Of a DNA stretch of 64,000 bases, positions 61,747 to 64,000 are shown piece by piece. The stretch's first letter is position 1. Every line of letters begins with the position of its first letter. The notes below the pieces were generated by a model that saw nothing but the letters and a program-made list of their open reading frames with translations, had not been told where the DNA came from and did not search any database. The DNA is taken from the NCBI RefSeq assembly GCF_034479515.1, contig NZ_CP140152.1, forward strand, positions 744,001 to 808,000, read 5' to 3'. The translations under genes were made by a program, and so were the position numbers. This DNA is from Duganella zoogloeoides (GTDB lineage Bacteria > Pseudomonadota > Gammaproteobacteria > Burkholderiales > Burkholderiaceae_D).

Positions 61747-64000
61747 GCTGCGGCATCCACATCGCCGGCGGCGACCTCTAAAGCGATAGGCGGTGAGGGT
61801 GCTACTTGTGCCTCAAGCCATACCAGACCCTCAGAGATGTAGCTCGGCACTTTCCATGCAGCGGGATCGTGGGCCAGCAACGCTAGCGCAAAGTCAGTTT
61901 TATGGAAATTCGCATTCTTGACCTTACGATACAGGCTCTCTGCGACTCCCTCGATGTTCAGCCGGTTGCACCCCTTGACGCGCAAACCAAGGTCTTTGCG
62001 GTCGGCATCCTGGCACCACGCCAAGTTTTCCAATGCAAAGGCTTCCTCTAAAGTTCTGCCGGTCCTGTTCTCTGTTGTCTCTTGCCAAGTCACCTCGATC
62101 GGTGTTTGGTAAGAGACGCGGACGAGTGCGTCACCGCCTTCAGCCCTCGGTTGGGTACGCTGATCGATAGTCGCAGCGAGCAAGTTGGCAATAGTGTGGC
62201 ACCCTGGAAGCCATTTGATCAGCGTTTGATTCGACGTGAGAGCTCCTACTTCATGGACCATGCAAGCCTTGCGCCCACGTCGAACCGACTCGGCCTCTTC
62301 GGCTTCTTCTGTTGCGTTGGGAGCCGCGTTGGCGTAATCGTCATCGGCTGGCACCTCGTGTGGTAGCTGAGGAGCATCCGCACTTGGAGGAAACACGCTA
62401 TCGATATCGGTCACAATCAGGGAAGTTAGGCCTAGAAAGTCGATAAGGCCTTTGAATCTATGGCCGAATGCGCCGCCGATCTCAAGAATGCTAAGGTATG
62501 TCGACTGCAGTTGCGGCGCAGCTTTTGCGATCATCTGAGGCATCAGAATCCGCTCAACATTTCCTTCCACCAGAATGGCCGCATCGGCAAAGAATATGTC
62601 GCAATGCGTTAGCCTTAGGTAGCGCTCAAGGAAGTCTCTGGTGCGGTCAGCAGGATCGCCCGGATCGTTGGCTATCTCGTAAAAGGCCGCCATACTGAGG
62701 ACTTGAGACCGCTGCACGCCAGCATCAGCAGCGCGGCGGAAATACCGAATGGGCCGAAAGCCCCGCTCGAAGAGCACGTGCGGTGAATGTGTCGAAACAA
62801 CCAACTGACTCGTGCAGTACGGGGCATCTTCCTTTGGCACTGCGAGTATATCCAGTACCTTCCGAATGAAGACCTGCTGTAGCTGAGCGTGCAGGTGTGC
62901 CTCCGGCTCCTCAATAAAGATCAGATGCAGAGGCGGACGGTTTTCCTCGATGTCCAACCATCTAGCATGAACGTCAAGCAGTTCGACGACCATATAGATC
63001 AGATTCTTGAAGCCAAGGCCGTTGTACCGATCCGGCAAGGTGGCTGTATTAACAGCTCTACCCGATGCCCCCACAGCGTAGTGGACACGAGCACCTTCAT
63101 GACTGCTGAGGATCGTTGCGGGATTCAGCGCGGTCTTGATAAGAAGTCGAGGATTGTTGACGCCTGGATAGCCAAGGTGGGCAAGTCGTTCCAGCGTGGG
63201 TCCAAAGACTCGCTCCAAGTGATCGTTGAGCAACGTCTCGGACTGATACAGCGCACGTTGGGCTTCATGGTCCTCACCGCTCTTTTCAAGGTTTCGCTCG
63301 TAGAAACGACTCAAGCAACGGGATAGGTCTTCGGATCTGGCCCCTCCATTGGAATCGGACAGATGACGTTGGGCATGCAGACAGTCTACCTTCACTAGGC
63401 TGGCCAAGATGTCTTTACCACTGCGCCCTTTGTCTGGCATCAAGCGCAGAGGAGTGTAGCCTTCAGCGGAATTGAGATTGTCGTCGAACTGCGCACGGTC
63501 AAGAACGTAATAGCGTAACTCGAAATCTCGCCAAAGGCGATCGCCTGTAGCATCTGAAAGGAAGTCGCAAAGCGTGCGAGGTTGCGGGTCGTACCCAACT
63601 TCGTTCCCAGCAGGTGCCGCAGCAGGTTCTTGAGCTTGTCCTACAGGTTGCGCATTAGCGAGCCTGGCGCTCGCTCGCGTCTCTTGGAAGCTGGCTCTTA
63701 AAGCTGGCGCATCTAATGCGACGAGTTCCACTCGAACTCCAACTTGGCTGCCGTGCCACGCTAAGTTCGGTAACAGGTCAACAACCCGGTGAAGATCGGC
63801 TGCTTGGACGCCAAACCAAATATCGATGGAAATGGTTGGCAATTCGACGCCGTCGACTCCCTCACCAAATGCATTAATGGCATCCCAGCACTCGGAGCTG
63901 AAGTCATGAAGTGAGAATCGACTCCGAGAGGCGGCAGTGAACAATTGCAGGGCATGTGCCGCTGAAGTCTTGCCGCTATTGTTGGCTCCCACGAAGATGG
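61743..64000 (-). CDS. OLD-family ATPase/TOPRIM nuclease (5' end outside window)
   Basis: At least 752 residues are visible; the frame is open to the end of the window, so the start lies beyond it. The visible N-terminus has the P-loop IFVGANNSGKTSAAHAL. Further on come LIFIEEPEAHLHAQLQ (Walker B region) and VVSTHSPHVLF (H-loop). The C-terminal half has a TOPRIM-like domain with AILVEGNVERILMP (Glu-Gly) and LIVTDIDSV (D-x-D). This is the order of OLD endonucleases. The protein is coupled to a UvrD-like helicase, which defines class 2 OLD/Gabija-like pairs. It probably cuts DNA under phage attack. A GTG at 63992 is not the true start, because the P-loop strand lies upstream of it. Confidence 0.88.
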   Translation of the reverse strand, partial: IFVGANNSGKTSAAHALQLFTAASRSRFSLHDFSSECWDAINAFGEGVDGVELPTISIDIWFGVQAADLHRVVDLLPNLAWHGSQVGVRVELVALDAPALRASFQETRASARLANAQPVGQAQEPAAAPAGNEVGYDPQPRTLCDFLSDATGDRLWRDFELRYYVLDRAQFDDNLNSAEGYTPLRLMPDKGRSGKDILASLVKVDCLHAQRHLSDSNGGARSEDLSRCLSRFYERNLEKSGEDHEAQRALYQSETLLNDHLERVFGPTLERLAHLGYPGVNNPRLLIKTALNPATILSSHEGARVHYAVGASGRAVNTATLPDRYNGLGFKNLIYMVVELLDVHARWLDIEENRPPLHLIFIEEPEAHLHAQLQQVFIRKVLDILAVPKEDAPYCTSQLVVSTHSPHVLFERGFRPIRYFRRAADAGVQRSQVLSMAAFYEIANDPGDPADRTRDFLERYLRLTHCDIFFADAAILVEGNVERILMPQMIAKAAPQLQSTYLSILEIGGAFGHRFKGLIDFLGLTSLIVTDIDSVFPPSADAPQLPHEVPADDDYANAAPNATEEAEEAESVRRGRKACMVHEVGALTSNQTLIKWLPGCHTIANLLAATIDQRTQPRAEGGDALVRVSYQTPIEVTWQETTENRTGRTLEEAFALENLAWCQDADRKDLGLRVKGCNRLNIEGVAESLYRKVKNANFHKTDFALALLAHDPAAWKVPSYISEGLVWLEAQVAPSPPIALEVAAGDVDAAA

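Noticed and set aside
59812..64000. Calling the OLD/UvrD pair plain Gabija (gajA/gajB).
   Set aside because: Both proteins appear longer than typical GajA/GajB and two extra genes follow, so I only call it Gabija-like/class 2 OLD.

Overview
The window looks like a chromosome segment of a Gram-negative betaproteobacterium, most likely an Oxalobacteraceae (Massilia/Duganella/Janthinobacterium type). The evidence is a GC-rich, strongly C/G-ending codon pattern, a Burkholderiales-style tad (Flp pilus) locus, many outer-membrane-type lipoproteins with a run of glycines after the lipobox, and a small conserved protein at the left edge that I recognise from that family. No rRNA, tRNA or CRISPR array was found.

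Layout. (1) 1-4582: surface polysaccharide genes: three family-2 glycosyltransferases on the minus strand and a divergent O-antigen-ligase-like membrane protein. (2) 4564-23251: a complete tad locus. The minus strand carries two almost identical Flp pilins, a terminator-like hairpin, prepilin peptidase, an AAA+ ATPase, rcpC, rcpA, a small lipoprotein, tadZ, tadA, tadB, tadC, a TPR/LytR_C lipoprotein and a translationally coupled Ig-like lipoprotein. A sensor kinase/response regulator pair follows. The plus strand carries tadE, a second TadE-like gene and a VWA-type tadG. (3) 23249-25302: a 100-bp palindromic repeat and two exported proteins. (4) 25406-37193: two paralogous sigma-factor/membrane-protein modules. 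They flank a seven-gene minus-strand operon of lipoproteins, zinc-ribbon proteins and membrane proteins. The second sigma module also encodes an exported caspase-like protease with Sel1-type repeats. (5) 37254-38882: a lipoprotein with a ParB-like domain. (6) about 38.9 kb to the end: a genomic island with visibly lower GC, opened by a tyrosine recombinase. Its early part holds a papain-like (C39-like) protein, an XRE regulator, LemA and zinc-ribbon proteins, a pair of plasmid/ICE-type small genes and a second tyrosine recombinase. From 45.5 kb the island is almost entirely defence-like.

The defence cargo is a type I restriction-modification system hsdR-hsdM-hsdS whose hsdS is split by an IS256-family element with a 9-bp target duplication. 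It is followed by a plus-strand three-gene module: an SMC/OLD-type ATPase, a PLD-like protein and a GHKL ATPase with a C-terminal nuclease motif. Convergent to it is a minus-strand four-gene operon: OLD-type ATPase/TOPRIM nuclease, UvrD-like helicase, a Cys/His-rich protein and an Mrr-like nuclease fused to a TOPRIM domain. The first two genes resemble Gabija/class 2 OLD systems; the two extra genes make the operon the best candidate for something undescribed. The second candidate is the sigma/zinc-ribbon/caspase locus at 25-37 kb.

All functional calls are from reading translations by eye; no database search was run.
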